Shown in pieces: positions 8,819-18,822 of a DNA stretch of 64,000 bases. Position numbers and translations under genes: made by a program. The notes under the pieces were generated by a model. The model was not told the DNA's origin. It saw nothing but the letters and a program-made list of their open reading frames with translations, and ran no database searches. Origin of the DNA: Sphingobacterium daejeonense (lineage in GTDB: Bacteria; Bacteroidota; Bacteroidia; Sphingobacteriales; Sphingobacteriaceae); the NCBI RefSeq assembly GCF_901472535.1, contig NZ_LR590470.1:1426001-1490000 (forward strand), written 5' to 3'. The number at the start of each line of letters is the position of its first letter. Position 1 is the first letter of the stretch.

Positions 8819-8898
8819 CACTTGCAAAGAGTGGAAAGACCACCGGAAAGACATGCAATCCGCAGTCAGTTCTCCAAAGGTAAACCTTTGTCGTCCTG

Positions 8899-8988
8899 TA
8901 GGGAGCAAGTTTATTTTTTTGCAATGCAAAAAACCGTTTCCCCACGCTCCGCAGTGTGGGGAACGGCGGATGCTCCCGATGGTCGCAG
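8899..8988 (+). other. Candidate oriT of element 1
   Basis: TAGGGAGCAAG (8899-8909) and GCTCCCGATGGTCGCAG (8972-8988) flank a strong hairpin (CCCCAC...GTGGGG within 8934-8966). The outer blocks are also partly inverted (GGGAGC/GCTCCC). The same two blocks in the same order occur upstream of the other mobC gene (35506-35449, minus strand). Conservation of only these blocks upstream of both mobC/relaxase pairs suggests the transfer origin. The nick site cannot be fixed from sequence. Confidence 0.55.
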
Positions 8989-9013
8989 TCCGTAAACTTG
9001 GGGAGGTTCGCCA

Positions 9014-9394
9014 ATGAAAAAATTGGCGAAAGAAAAGGAAACGGACGGAAAAGCACGCAAGCGTGGCCGTCCGAAAAAAGCCATCACACGGAGCGTTTCG
9101 CTCGTGGTACGGATAACCCCAACCGAACGTTTGGCGATTGCAGGGAAAGCGAGAAATGCGGGCATGCGGATAAGCGACTGGTTCCGGCAGTCCGCAAAGA
9201 CTGCCGAAATAAGACCGAGACTGTCAAAAGAAGAAACAGGACACCTACGGACATTGTCAGGCATGGCAAACAATTTAAACCAGTTGACCAAGCTTGCACA
9301 CCAGGGAGGGCTTGTGTCAATCATGGCGAATCTGCGCAGTTTACTGAACGAAGTGGAGCGGTTAATGGAAAGGATGGGCAGGGATGATAGCTAA
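9014..9394 (+). CDS. mobC: MobC-type relaxosome accessory protein
   Basis: The 126-residue protein has a basic N-terminus (KARKRGRPKKAI), a ribbon-helix-helix-like segment (VVRITPTERLAIAGKARNAG), then ISDWFRQSAK and MANNLNQLTKLAHQGG. The last is the hallmark of Bacteroidota MobC/MbpB relaxosome proteins. It should bind oriT and help load the relaxase. It overlaps the relaxase start by 11 bases (9384-9394). The candidate oriT lies directly upstream. Confidence in the family is high. Confidence 0.85.
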   Translation: MKKLAKEKETDGKARKRGRPKKAITRSVSLVVRITPTERLAIAGKARNAGMRISDWFRQSAKTAEIRPRLSKEETGHLRTLSGMANNLNQLTKLAHQGGLVSIMANLRSLLNEVERLMERMGRDDS

Positions 9395-10334
9395 GGTAAT
9401 CACGGGCAAGAGTTTCGGCGGTTGTGTCCGCTACCTGTTGGAACGGAGAAGTCCTTTGTTCTGGATTCGGCAGGCGTTAGGGATTATGACATTAAAGCCA
9501 CCATTGCCGATTTGAATGCACAGCGCAAGATGCGCCCACAGCTTGGCAATGCCGTGGGGCATACCGTGCTAAGTTGGAGCAACGAGGACGGGAATAAACT
9601 TACCTTAGAGAAAATGGCACAGCACGCACGGGAATACATGGAGAAGATGGGCATCAAGAATACCCAATACGTTACCGTACTTCATTCAGACAAGAAGCAC
9701 CCGCACTTGCATATTGTGTACAACCGTGTAGATAATGAGGGGGAAGACCATTGGCAACTATAACCATTGGCACAAAAGCCGAAAGATATGCAGGGAAATA
9801 ACAGAGCGATACGGCTACCATCTTGGCAAGGGCAAGGCAAAGGTTAACAGGCAGGCACTTCGGGGCAACGACAAACTTCGTTATGCCATACACGATTCGC
9901 TTAAATCCGTGATGGCGAAAGCCACCACATGGAAACAGGTGGAAACGATGCTTGCAAGGCAGGGCATCGACATCCATTACAAATATCGAAGCGGAACAAA
10001 TGAAGTGCAGGGCATTTCCTTTGAAAAGGATAACGTAAAGTTCAAAGGCTCGGCAATCGACCGCAAATTCAGTTTTGCAGGCATGGAGAAACAGCTAAGC
10101 GAAAACCGAGCAATGGGCATAACGCATTCCGCTACGGAAACCCCTACACTTGCCGACCAGATAAGGAAGGTACTTGGACAACAGGAACAGCACTCGGAAG
10201 CATACGAAACTGGAATGGGCTTGCTCGGTGACCTATTGAATATGCCCGCCTCGATAGAACCCGAACCCGACCCAACGTGGCGCAGGAAAAAAAAGAAACC
10301 GGAGGAAGAAAAATCAAGGGGAATAAGCAGATAA
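9384..10334 (+). CDS. Mobilisation relaxase, two frameshifts
   Basis: Reconstructed from ATG 9384: MIAKVITGKSFGGCVRYLLE in the first frame, a shift near 9441, then a second frame with the relaxase motifs, then a shift back at a GGGGG run (9739-9743), ending at 10334. The His cluster LHSDKKHPHLHIVYNRV is the metal-binding motif III, and NAVGHTVLSWS precedes it. The C-terminus has YRSGTNEVQGISF and a basic tail (RRKKKKPEEEK). Relaxases nick oriT and pilot the strand during conjugation. One missing and one extra base restore a full-length protein of about 316 residues, so errors are likelier than decay. A homologue is at 34178-35090. Confidence 0.85.
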
Positions 10335-10346
10335 AACACTAAAGAA

Positions 10347-10980
10347 ATGAACGAACAGGAATTACAGACCGCTGTTAAAGACCAACAGGAGATAGCGGTA
10401 CTAATGGACAAACGTGTGCAACAACTCGAAAAACAGAAATGCGAAACCAAAGACTATTCGGAAGAATTGGCACAAATAAACAAAAAATTGGAGCATATCG
10501 TAAAGGATGAAACGCTTGTCGGACTGAAAGCATCCATCCTAAAGCATATCGAGGCAACGGGTCATCTGGTGACGGCACTGGATGAACAAAAGAAACTGAT
10601 AGGTGAAATGCCACAGAAAACAAAGATGACCGTAGAGCATCGCATTACAGGACGGCAACGACCGTATATCATTACGGGTGCTGTATTGATGCTTGTGTCA
10701 GTGCTTTCTCTTTTTGTCAGCTTTCAGCTTTGGCGGTCAAACTCCGCTCTGCACGACAGCGACATCAAAATCCGCATGGTGAGGTTATTTTATCCACAGG
10801 TATCATTGGATATTGATTCCATCTACTACAACAATCCCAAACAATTAAAAATTTGGGTTAAGCAAGAGGAAGAAAGGGTTGCTTGCCATTAGAAAAGCCG
10901 AAGAAAGTGCAAGACAATCCACGGAGCAGGCAGAACGGGCAAAGCGAGAATTGGAAGATCTGAAAGAGCAGAAAAAGTAG
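10347..10980 (+). CDS. Mob-module membrane protein with coiled coil, frameshifted near its end
   Basis: The product starts with a long coiled coil (about residues 1-95: DQQEIAVLMDKRVQQLEKQ). One transmembrane helix follows at about 110-130 (ITGAVLMLVSVLSLFVSF), and the C-terminal part is helical. The frame stops at 10892, but the other frame continues with ARQSTEQAERAKRELEDLK to a stop at 10980, so one base is off near 10889. It follows the relaxase by 12 bases. A protein of the same layout follows the other relaxase (33497-34172), so it is a conserved part of this mob module. The function is unknown. Confidence 0.6.
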
Positions 10981-11004
10981 AGATCTACATACGAAATCTA
11001 ATTA

Positions 11005-11931
11005 TTACAATTTCTCCAAAGGAATATCATACTTTTTCAATTCTTCCAAGAGCGGTTCGCTCATCTTCGACGGTGTTTTTGTAGTAGACTTTTTTGATGT
11101 AACTCCTATCAAAAGTTGGACGTAGCGGTGAGGTCGTATTAAATTTGTCGTATAGGAGCATGTTTACGACGTTTTCTATCCGATCTTTACGGGAAATGAT
11201 TTGCCGGACTGGGTTATAATTTCATCTGTACACAGAATACGATATTCACCCTCTCTGGCGAACGGATCGCTCTTCTTCACAAAAATAAGGTTGGAAAGCC
11301 AAGAATACGATGTTAATCTGATTGGATATTTTATCAGTTTGTCAACATAGCAAACAGGATTTCCAATCAAGTCGTATTTTTTGTTATCTGAGAATTTTAT
11401 TAGTTTATCCCTAAATAAATTAGTGTCATATTCAATGCATATTCCAGTAGGATTATCTTTCCATAATTCTTGATTCAAATGTGTTTTTGCTAAGCACAGC
11501 ACCTTATTCCGTTTTGTCAGATTGAGTATGTGATGATGCAGAAGATAGATGAAAACATCCTTTTTGTCAAAATAGCTACGACTCGGATGCTGACGAACGA
11601 TTTCCTTGTACATTTCTTCTAATGATAAATTGTCAATATACAGTCTATCAAACCAAAATTCTGTTTTATCGGCTAGTTTTTCAAGTTTCCAAAAACCAAG
11701 CGGATCTGAAAATTGGATATTACTATGTATTATAGATGTCAATCCTCCTTTTAAATCAATGTACTTGTACAGTTTATTCGGAATTTGCTGGAATGGTTCG
11801 TTATAGTCAATATGAGGCAGTTGATCGTTGTCTAATTTCTGCTGGTTAGCATAGGTCTCTGCAATTCCATCAAAGAAAAAAGAAAACATATTTTCGTGAC
11901 TCAATAATAACCGTAATTCATGTTTTGTCAT
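11005..11931 (-). CDS. DUF2971 protein, frameshifted
   Basis: The main frame (11176-11931) carries the DUF2971 pattern: KLYKYIDLKGGLTSIIHSN, then IQFSDPLGFW, then LCLAKTHLNQELWKDNPTGI, then CIEYD and VCYVDKLIKYP. After 11176 other frames continue coherently (RIENVVNMLLYDKFNTT, then PLLEELKKYDIPLEKL) to a stop at 11005, so two indels are present near the C-terminus. DUF2971 proteins are frequent mobile-element and defence-island cargo of unknown biochemistry. It reads against the mob genes, which suggests separate acquisition. The next gene upstream lies 27 bases away. Confidence 0.7.
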
Positions 11932-11958
11932 TGTAGAACAAGGATTTTGGAACTTTAT

Positions 11959-12270
11959 TTACAGAACTCTGTAAAACTCCTCCAAGACAAAATGCAAGTA
12001 TTTTTCAAGGGTTTTATTTCGAGTTTTCCCTACGGTCTGCATAAATGAACTAATCTCATGATTTCTGAACGACATGCCTTCATGCTTATTCAACTCCTGC
12101 CAGATTTCTTCCCATCTATTTCTGATGTTTGTATCTTCAATATCTTTAGACGCTAAATAGACTGTGTCAAATTGTTTTTCAAGTTGTTGGAATTTTTCCC
12201 GACCTGATAATGGTGACAGAAATAGCGCATCGTGTAATTTGAGGATTTTCTCTCTGTAATATGTGGACAT
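11959..12270 (-). CDS. Hypothetical helical protein
   Basis: The 103-residue, all-helical protein has no recognised domain. It contains LSGREKFQQLEKQFDTVYLA and ends KTLEKYLHFVLEEFYRVL. It sits 27 bases upstream of the DUF2971 gene on the same strand and probably shares its transcript. It may be a partner of the DUF2971 protein. Confidence 0.5.
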   Translation of the reverse strand: MSTYYREKILKLHDALFLSPLSGREKFQQLEKQFDTVYLASKDIEDTNIRNRWEEIWQELNKHEGMSFRNHEISSFMQTVGKTRNKTLEKYLHFVLEEFYRVL

Positions 12271-12364
12271 AAAAATACTTCGATAATATTGTTTTTTTAA
12301 GTGCTAATATTTTACTTTTTAGCATCTCGTAAGCAGTACCAAAGTTCTTGTCATTATTACAATC

Positions 12365-12781
12365 TTACCTATCCTTCAGCAACCTCTCCAGATACTCTAT
12401 CTTAGATTTTTCGGCTTCTAGAAGACGCTCGTAAAGATTTTTATTTTCCTCGTGAGCTTCGAGCAGTTTATCAATTGGGTTAAAGTTAAACGTTGGATTT
12501 GAGCTCCAAGCACCATTATTAGAACTGTTGTCGTTGAAGTTATTTATAATATTGAACACAGCCTCCTCACTAAATTCTCAATCGCTTCTGGAGTAACACC
12601 TAATATTTCGGCTACTTGTGCCAATAAATCCTGCTTCGATAGCTGCACTTTTCTCAATATTGGATACCGTCTGCTGACTTACGCCCAATTCAATAGCTAA
12701 AGCTTCCTGCTTCATCCCCCGCAGTTCGCGGATACGGCTGATTTTTCTTCCTATATGGTTTGTCGTGTTGGTTGTACTCAT
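12365..12781 (-). CDS. XRE-family transcriptional regulator, frameshifted
   Basis: The N-terminus is a clear HTH_3 domain: IGRKISRIRELRGMKQEALA, then ELGVSQQTVSNIE. The frame then shifts twice by one base: near 12643 into QLSKQDLLAQVAEILGVTPE, and near 12573 into the third part, which starts FNIINNFNDNSSNN and ends with a coiled coil (YERLLEAEKSKIEYLERLLK). It has the same layout (HTH, Asn-rich linker, coiled coil) as the XRE protein at 50772. It likely represses the divergent gene at 12951 and itself from the 170-base gap between them. Two small deletions in T/A runs explain the break. Confidence 0.75.
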
Positions 12782-12950
12782 AAGTCCAAAGTTAACAAAT
12801 ATTCAGCGTTCAAGATACGAAATATCTTCAGATCGTAAAACACAAGAAAATTCTAGTAGAATACCAATGGTTGTGGTTTTATACAAGCTGTTTTGGTTCG
12901 GTACGTGAATGATGCTGTGTTCATTTGCGTAGAAACAAATCCATAACACT

Positions 12951-14057
12951 ATGCATCACGTAGAATATGAAAGTAGTTACATCACACTACTGACGGAAGA
13001 AGAGATACTAAATCCGTATACCGTATTGGAAGAGACATTCAAGGAGTTTTCGTCACCAACGCATATTCAGGATGAATTATTTGAAATCTTGACATTGGCT
13101 GTACGCCGGAATTATTGGATGACTTATAATTCGCCTCTGATTGTCTATCGAAAATACAAAAAACTAGTGCGCCTGTTCGAAGCAGGTTGGCTAATCGAGA
13201 AGATAAGACCTAATCTTGATCTATTTGAAAAGTTCAGCACACCCTATAAAAAGATTCGGGTCGATAAGCCGAAAAGGGAAAGATTTAAAACCAATTCCGA
13301 CTCTATTACCAATTGCTATCAAGCACTGGTCGGAATATACAGTTCAGATCCTCTATATTCTTTACGAAGTGACCTTTTCAACCTGTTATTTGAAGGATTA
13401 ATGCCTACGTGTGTTTACTATTCATACGAATTCGAAGGGTATATGGTGAAAGCAGTTCAGCAAATGAATACTTTGATCAGCACGTTACACACCATAGATC
13501 ACCATGAACAGAGCAACGTATTATCTCCCCGAGATGTCGAAATATTGACGAAGGAAAGAGATGAATTTAAGTCAAGAGATACCTTATATGATTATGACAA
13601 TGACATGTATGATTTGTACAGGAATTCGAAAAAGGAAGATCTGACAAAAGCTTTACGTATTTCAAAGGAAATTTTGTTTACAAAAAACTTCTGGAAGTTA
13701 CACGGCAATCCGGCCAATATACTCCACTACTACCATGATTTTCTTTTTATTCTAGACTGCTATTGGGGTCATTATCAATATATCCTTGAACAAGGAATGG
13801 ATATTAATACCAAATGGAAATACCCTAAGGATAAAAAGCAAGAGCTATACGGCAAGGGGTACAAATGGATTAAAAGGCCTTGGAAATATCTCCATGATCA
13901 ATTTAAAAAGAAGCCTATCCAAGAATGGCGCAGTCTGCTGGAACTATGTCTGGAAGACGTATTGAGCAACCAACAAATCGGATATAGAATTGACCGTGAT
14001 AACGATGAAATACTGGATTTCATTGATGGGATACTCTTTTTTGGAGGGACTATCTAA
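12951..14057 (+). CDS. Hypothetical 368-residue protein
   Basis: The intact protein has no recognised domain. It is rich in aromatic residues and helices, for example VRRNYWMTYNSPLIVYRKYK (about 60-80) and ILHYYHDFLFILDCYWGHYQ (about 260-280). It begins 169 bases from the divergent XRE gene and ends 25 bases before the HEPN gene. The layout regulator, unknown protein, HEPN protein suggests a small regulated cargo operon. Defence or stress roles are possible but not shown by sequence. Confidence 0.6.
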   Translation: MHHVEYESSYITLLTEEEILNPYTVLEETFKEFSSPTHIQDELFEILTLAVRRNYWMTYNSPLIVYRKYKKLVRLFEAGWLIEKIRPNLDLFEKFSTPYKKIRVDKPKRERFKTNSDSITNCYQALVGIYSSDPLYSLRSDLFNLLFEGLMPTCVYYSYEFEGYMVKAVQQMNTLISTLHTIDHHEQSNVLSPRDVEILTKERDEFKSRDTLYDYDNDMYDLYRNSKKEDLTKALRISKEILFTKNFWKLHGNPANILHYYHDFLFILDCYWGHYQYILEQGMDINTKWKYPKDKKQELYGKGYKWIKRPWKYLHDQFKKKPIQEWRSLLELCLEDVLSNQQIGYRIDRDNDEILDFIDGILFFGGTI

Positions 14058-14082
14058 GTATGAACCAGAAATATATTAGCGT

Positions 14083-15767
14083 ATGGAACAACTAAAAAAT
14101 CAAGAAAATTTGGAAAAAATTATCTCCCAAATAACTTCTAAATACAACATCGAGCAAATCTATCTCAATACCTACAATCGTGATAACTTGCCTCCACGAA
14201 CTGATCATCCTCGTATCCAACAAGTATGTCAAGGCTTTAGGCGATCTGGTTCCAAAGATTGTTAATACTATCAAGGAATATCCGCAATATAAAGTGATAT
14301 GCTATGTGGCTTTTCAGGCAAAGGATAAGATCAGAGAAGGGAATCTATTTCTGTTTACGTCCTGTCAACCCCAAAAACTCATTTACACAAAGGAGAATTC
14401 TGAGTTTGTGCCGATCCCCGAAAATTTTGATTTCACCAAAATGCAGGGGGCTTGCTATCGATTTTAAGAATCGGGAACAGCAAAAAATCGACGAGTTTAA
14501 AGAGGGTTATTATCATTTCAATGAAAAGGGGAAATATTCTTTGGCTTCTTTCATGTTGCATCAAGCTATTGAGCTTACTTATCGCTATCTCGAACTTTTA
14601 CTTATTGCCAAAGAACGGGTTACGCATTCGATCCGATGCCACCATCTGTATATGAAGGAAATCAGTTCTATTTATGCTAATGTTTTCGATGAAGACGATC
14701 ACGATGATATCGTTTTACTCCAAGTTTTGGAAGATATATACCGCTCAACCGTTACGAAGATCATTTTGAGATCGCCCCTGAGATGTTAAAGCGATTAGAA
14801 GCGAAGATGGAGGCATTACATTTAAATGCGGAACAGATTTTTAGTCATGTTCTGCAATCTTTTGAACAACCTTATACCGAAAATCATCATCTAATTGACC
14901 AAGAACATTATTTACCCCGAGAAATAACAATAAGTAAGCTAGATGATAACGCATGTTTGAAGGATGCTGTCGAGCAATTAAAACTAAGCATATCAGAGCC
15001 TATTGCGGTTTATTTGTTTGGGCATCGTGCGCGGTCATTTTTTATCGAAGGGATCAATGAGCGTGAAACCATTGGTATCTGTGACTATTATTTCGATTTG
15101 TTGATAGTTAGCGAAACGGATATAAGGGAGCAGTTAAGCAGTTTACAACCTTTAATAAACGAGCGTATAGGCATTTCTTTATTTCTATTGTCCTTTACAA
15201 AAGTCCAGATACAAAAGGAGCTCGATAAAAACAGCCCATTCTTTCACCGAGTGCTGTGTGAAAATGAAGCGTTGCTTCACGCAGGATTAGAAGTTAGCGA
15301 TTGGCATTTTCATGAAAGTAAAGGGATGCGCACAAAGCAAGAGGTTGAGACGGCAAGAACAAAGTGGTACCAGCGAAAGGATAACGCCAATGGGTTCTTG
15401 CATGGTGGTAATGCTATAGATAATTCAGAGGAAGTCGTGATTAAGGTTCTTTTATATAATCAGGCTATGGAGCAAGCCTGTCTTGGGTTGCTCGAGTTCT
15501 TTTATGGCTATACTCCCTATCAGCATAACCTTCATCATCTGTATAATTTATGCTGCAGCTTTTGGTACTTTCCAAATGATATATTTCCAAGGGCTACTAA
15601 AGAGGACAAAAGACTTTTTAAGGAATTTGTCCACGTAGTTAAAGAATGTTCGCTATAAAGGGCTGTCTTATATTGATTGGGATGAAGCATACCGGTACGA
15701 AGCACGATGTGAACGATTTCTTGAAGAATGTATCAAACTCGTCCAAGGAACTTTCTCTAATGAATAG
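14083..15767 (+). CDS. HEPN-domain protein (double nucleotidyltransferase-like/HEPN module), multiply frameshifted
   Basis: Joining successive frames gives one protein of about 560 residues. It starts MEQLKNQENLEKIISQITSK and shifts near 14200. It then shifts at a GGGGG run (14447-14451) into FKEGYYHFNEKGKYSLASF, a HEPN-type helix pair with HQAIELTYRYLELLL. It shifts again near 14745 into the 14783-15658 part (YLFGHRARSFF, then DYYFDLLIVSET, reminiscent of a nucleotidyltransferase core). The end lies in another frame (YKGLSYIDWDEAYRYEARCE, stop at 15767). HEPN proteins are often RNases or toxin components. All breaks are single-base indels. Confidence 0.6.
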
Positions 15768-15893
15768 ATTTAATAGGGTCGTTAGCCGTAAGACCAACGA
15801 CGCCCACTCTTGCTTTGGCTGTTTAATATAAAAAACTCATTTGCCATATGAGGTAATATCAGACATCTGTTGATTACTATTTAAAATCTTTAG

Positions 15894-16103
15894 CATAATA
15901 CATCCAAGAAGAGAGTAAGCAAACGACAAGAGGTCAGAAGATTAAAAATCCAACCAAAAATCAAGTTTAACCGTTTCAGTGAAACTAAAGTTCGTGTAAT
16001 CAAATTAAGCGGACTATGGCTCGACAGATTGGGATTTTCTCCCCAAAAACGAGTAACAGTGACGACAATGGACAAACTGCTCATTATTCGATTAGACGAA
16101 TAA
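15894..16103 (+). CDS. SymE-family toxin-like small protein (start not found)
   Basis: The frame is open from 15894 after a TAG and ends with TAA at 16101-16103. It encodes KIQPKIKFNRFSETKVRVIK followed by LSGLWLDRLGFSPQKRVTV and LLIIRLDE. The LSGxWLxxxGF segment and the beta-rich end are typical of SymE-like toxins (AbrB-like fold, RNA cleavage or nucleoid effect in E. coli SymE). No ATG, GTG or TTG occurs before this block in frame, so the start is either lost or shifted by an upstream indel. It lies between the HEPN and Drm genes in the defence-rich part of element 1. Confidence 0.6.
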   Translation, partial: HNTSKKRVSKRQEVRRLKIQPKIKFNRFSETKVRVIKLSGLWLDRLGFSPQKRVTVTTMDKLLIIRLDE

Positions 16104-16375
16104 TGATAATAACAAAGCCGTCAGTTCAAATCGAATTGGACGATTTTTTTTATTCTTCTAATTCTACCTTTTACTTCCGATTGGATAGCAGTCTAAATAA
16201 GGCATAAAATGATTAGATTTGTATAAGGCTTAATATCGCCGTTATAAAACCAAAGAAAATAAGAGACGAGCAAGGAAGTGGTGGTGCCCGAAAGGGATAA
16301 CTATAATACGTCGATAATCTATATTAAATATAATAGCCAGTTGAAAAATTAGGTTTGAAAGAGAATGATATGTAA

Positions 16376-18822
16376 ATGAAGAACCAAATTAAAAGTTATT
16401 TAGAGCAGGTTTACGTAGAGGTTTCAAGTAGCATTTCAAAGCAATTTGATATGCGAAAGAATGATTTATCAAAGTTTTGCACTTTTGATTTGGTTAATTT
16501 TCATTTGATTAGCCAATATATTTTAGATGAAAATAAAAAAGATTTTTCATTAACATTCCACAGAGTGAATACAGACCCAATTTTTTTACTTCAATTTTTC
16601 ATTCAATAGTTCTAATCAAACTCTACCAAAATTATTTTAGTCACGAAAACGTGGTGCCTATATTGGATAAAGGAGATTTGATATATGCGAAGCGTAAATA
16701 AAGAATATAGAGTTTTTGTTGTCAAAAATTTACTACCAGAGCAAATAAAAAATAAACTTTAGGTTTCCAAGAAAGAATGAAATTGGAATCAATGATTTTC
16801 CACTAAAAAAGCAATTTCTTACGAAACTGAATCCAAATTTAGTAGATACCAGAAATTCAACGAAGAATGTAAACTCCTATCGTGAATTTTTATCCTCTAA
16901 TTTTAATGAAGATTTCCCATTTATAACAGATTTTAAGAATAGAACATTGGTAATTGCCGAAAAGCAATTTTTCATTGAAAGTAAAGTTTACCCATCAGAT
17001 ACACGAGTAAGAAAGGAAAAATAAGTAATGATTTACCGTTTTTAAGTTATTTGGTTGAATGTTGCAATGACTTTAATTCTGCAAAAGAATTTGTGTTGAA
17101 CAGTAGTCAATGTTTTGATGAAATAATTGTCATTGGAGATTCTAAATATCGAGACATTTTTGACTTTATCCTTCAAGAAAAACACAGGGGTAGGTACGAA
17201 AATATTGTTCTTATTGGTGCAGAAAAACCAAATACAGAAAATCAGTTTTTAGAATGGTCTTGGTCTCATGATGAGTTGAAGATAGCAAATAATGAAAGGG
17301 TAAACAGACTTACAAAAGTTGTATTAAAGGACGACAGTCTGTATTCGTTATTTATAGAATTAAAGTCTGAAGTTGAAAAAATAAAAGAAGAAAGCAAGGT
17401 TAATCTTGCGTTTATATTGAAATATGCTAATTTCTTTTCGAGAATGATTTTGGTAAATACCAATTTGTCAAAGGGAATTTTTCGGGAATATTTAGAGAGG
17501 CTGAACCATTATTTTCAAAGCGAGACATTTGCTGAAGAAGTTAATAGCCTTTTCTATGGAAAAGATATTTACAATCCTGATGTAATTGAGCATTATACGA
17601 ATCGGATTTTTGATAAATTCTCTGGAATTTCAACGTATTTGGAAACTGAAAATTTAAAATGGGATTACATAAAACAAAAAGCTAACTCTAATCAAGCAAA
17701 AACTGTCTGTTTAATTGTAGAAAAGAAAAATTACGATGCTATAAATAATCAACTACTAAATGAAAGTATCAATACTATTCGTTTGATAAGTGATAAAAGA
17801 ATAGACCATTCAAAACTTTATTTGGATAAATGGCTGAATGATGAACAAAATTCTCAAGACAAATTAGTCATTATCCCATATTTGAATAATATGGAACTAT
17901 ATACAAAGATTACATCTGTAAAAGGTTGTTGTGAAGTGCTTTGTTATGAAAATATAGATGAAATTTCATTTGACAATGTAGAACGGAGTTACCAAAGCCA
18001 AGAAAAGTTAAAATTAACACATAATGACAGAGCAAAATTTATAAAGACTAATTTCCGTTCAGATAGTCGAATTTAAAAAAAGAGATTTAGATGATGTTTT
18101 TACTTTCGATTTGAATGGTGAGAATTTTAAGAATAACCCTTACGAATATATTGATTTACCAAAGGAAAAGGCTTTTTATGAGGTTATGTTTGATGATGGA
18201 ACAACAGAAAAATTTGAGTCATCAAAAGGAATTTTCCTGATTGAGAATGGGGGAGCAGATAAAAACTACGATTGGAGAACTATATGATAATTCTACCATT
18301 AGGTTCTATCAAAACAATAGCCCAAAAGAATTTAGGGAAATTTTAAAAATATTTGACACTGAAAACTTATTAGATTCATTTGATGAATATTCAATGAGTT
18401 GGAAGCAGACATTAATCAACCTATCATCAAAATTTGGGGGAATTGAGAATCTATACAATCGGATTTTCACAACTTATAAAATAAACTATAATACATTTCG
18501 ATTATATTTTGATAAAAATTCTCAAACACGATTTCCAAGAGTGAAAACATTAGAAGCTATTCGAATATTTTGTTTGAATAATGGTTATACAGACGAGCTT
18601 ATTGTAAGTGAATTTGAGAAGTTCAAAGTTTATTCAAAAAGAGACCATTCCATAAGACAACAAGCAGGAAAAATATTAGGTAACGATTTGTTGGATTATA
18701 TTGCTTCGGATAAAACAGAAGTAAGTGATTCGTTGGGAAAATTATCCAAAAACATCCTGGATAAATTAACTGACACCATTCAAGAAAAAATTGTGATAAG
18801 AAAGACTTTATTAGATGAATAA
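16376..18822 (+). CDS. drmE: DrmE-like DISARM component, multiply frameshifted
   Basis: One protein of about 800 residues can be followed through several frames. It runs from MKNQIKSYLEQVYVEV at 16376 through KLYQNYFSHENVVPILDKGD (about 16620-16680), NEIGINDFPLKKQFL (about 16777) and VECCNDFNSAKEF (17054 on). It then passes through DLDDVFTFDLNGENFKN (about 18085) and a shift at GGGGG (18247-18251), ending KTLLDE at 18822. I identify it as DrmE mainly from its place directly before drmA, with which it overlaps by 8 bases, and from its size; it has no strong motif. DrmE is the class 2 DISARM protein of unknown biochemistry. Alternatively it is another drmA-linked protein. The breaks sit in A/T/G runs. 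Confidence 0.55.
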
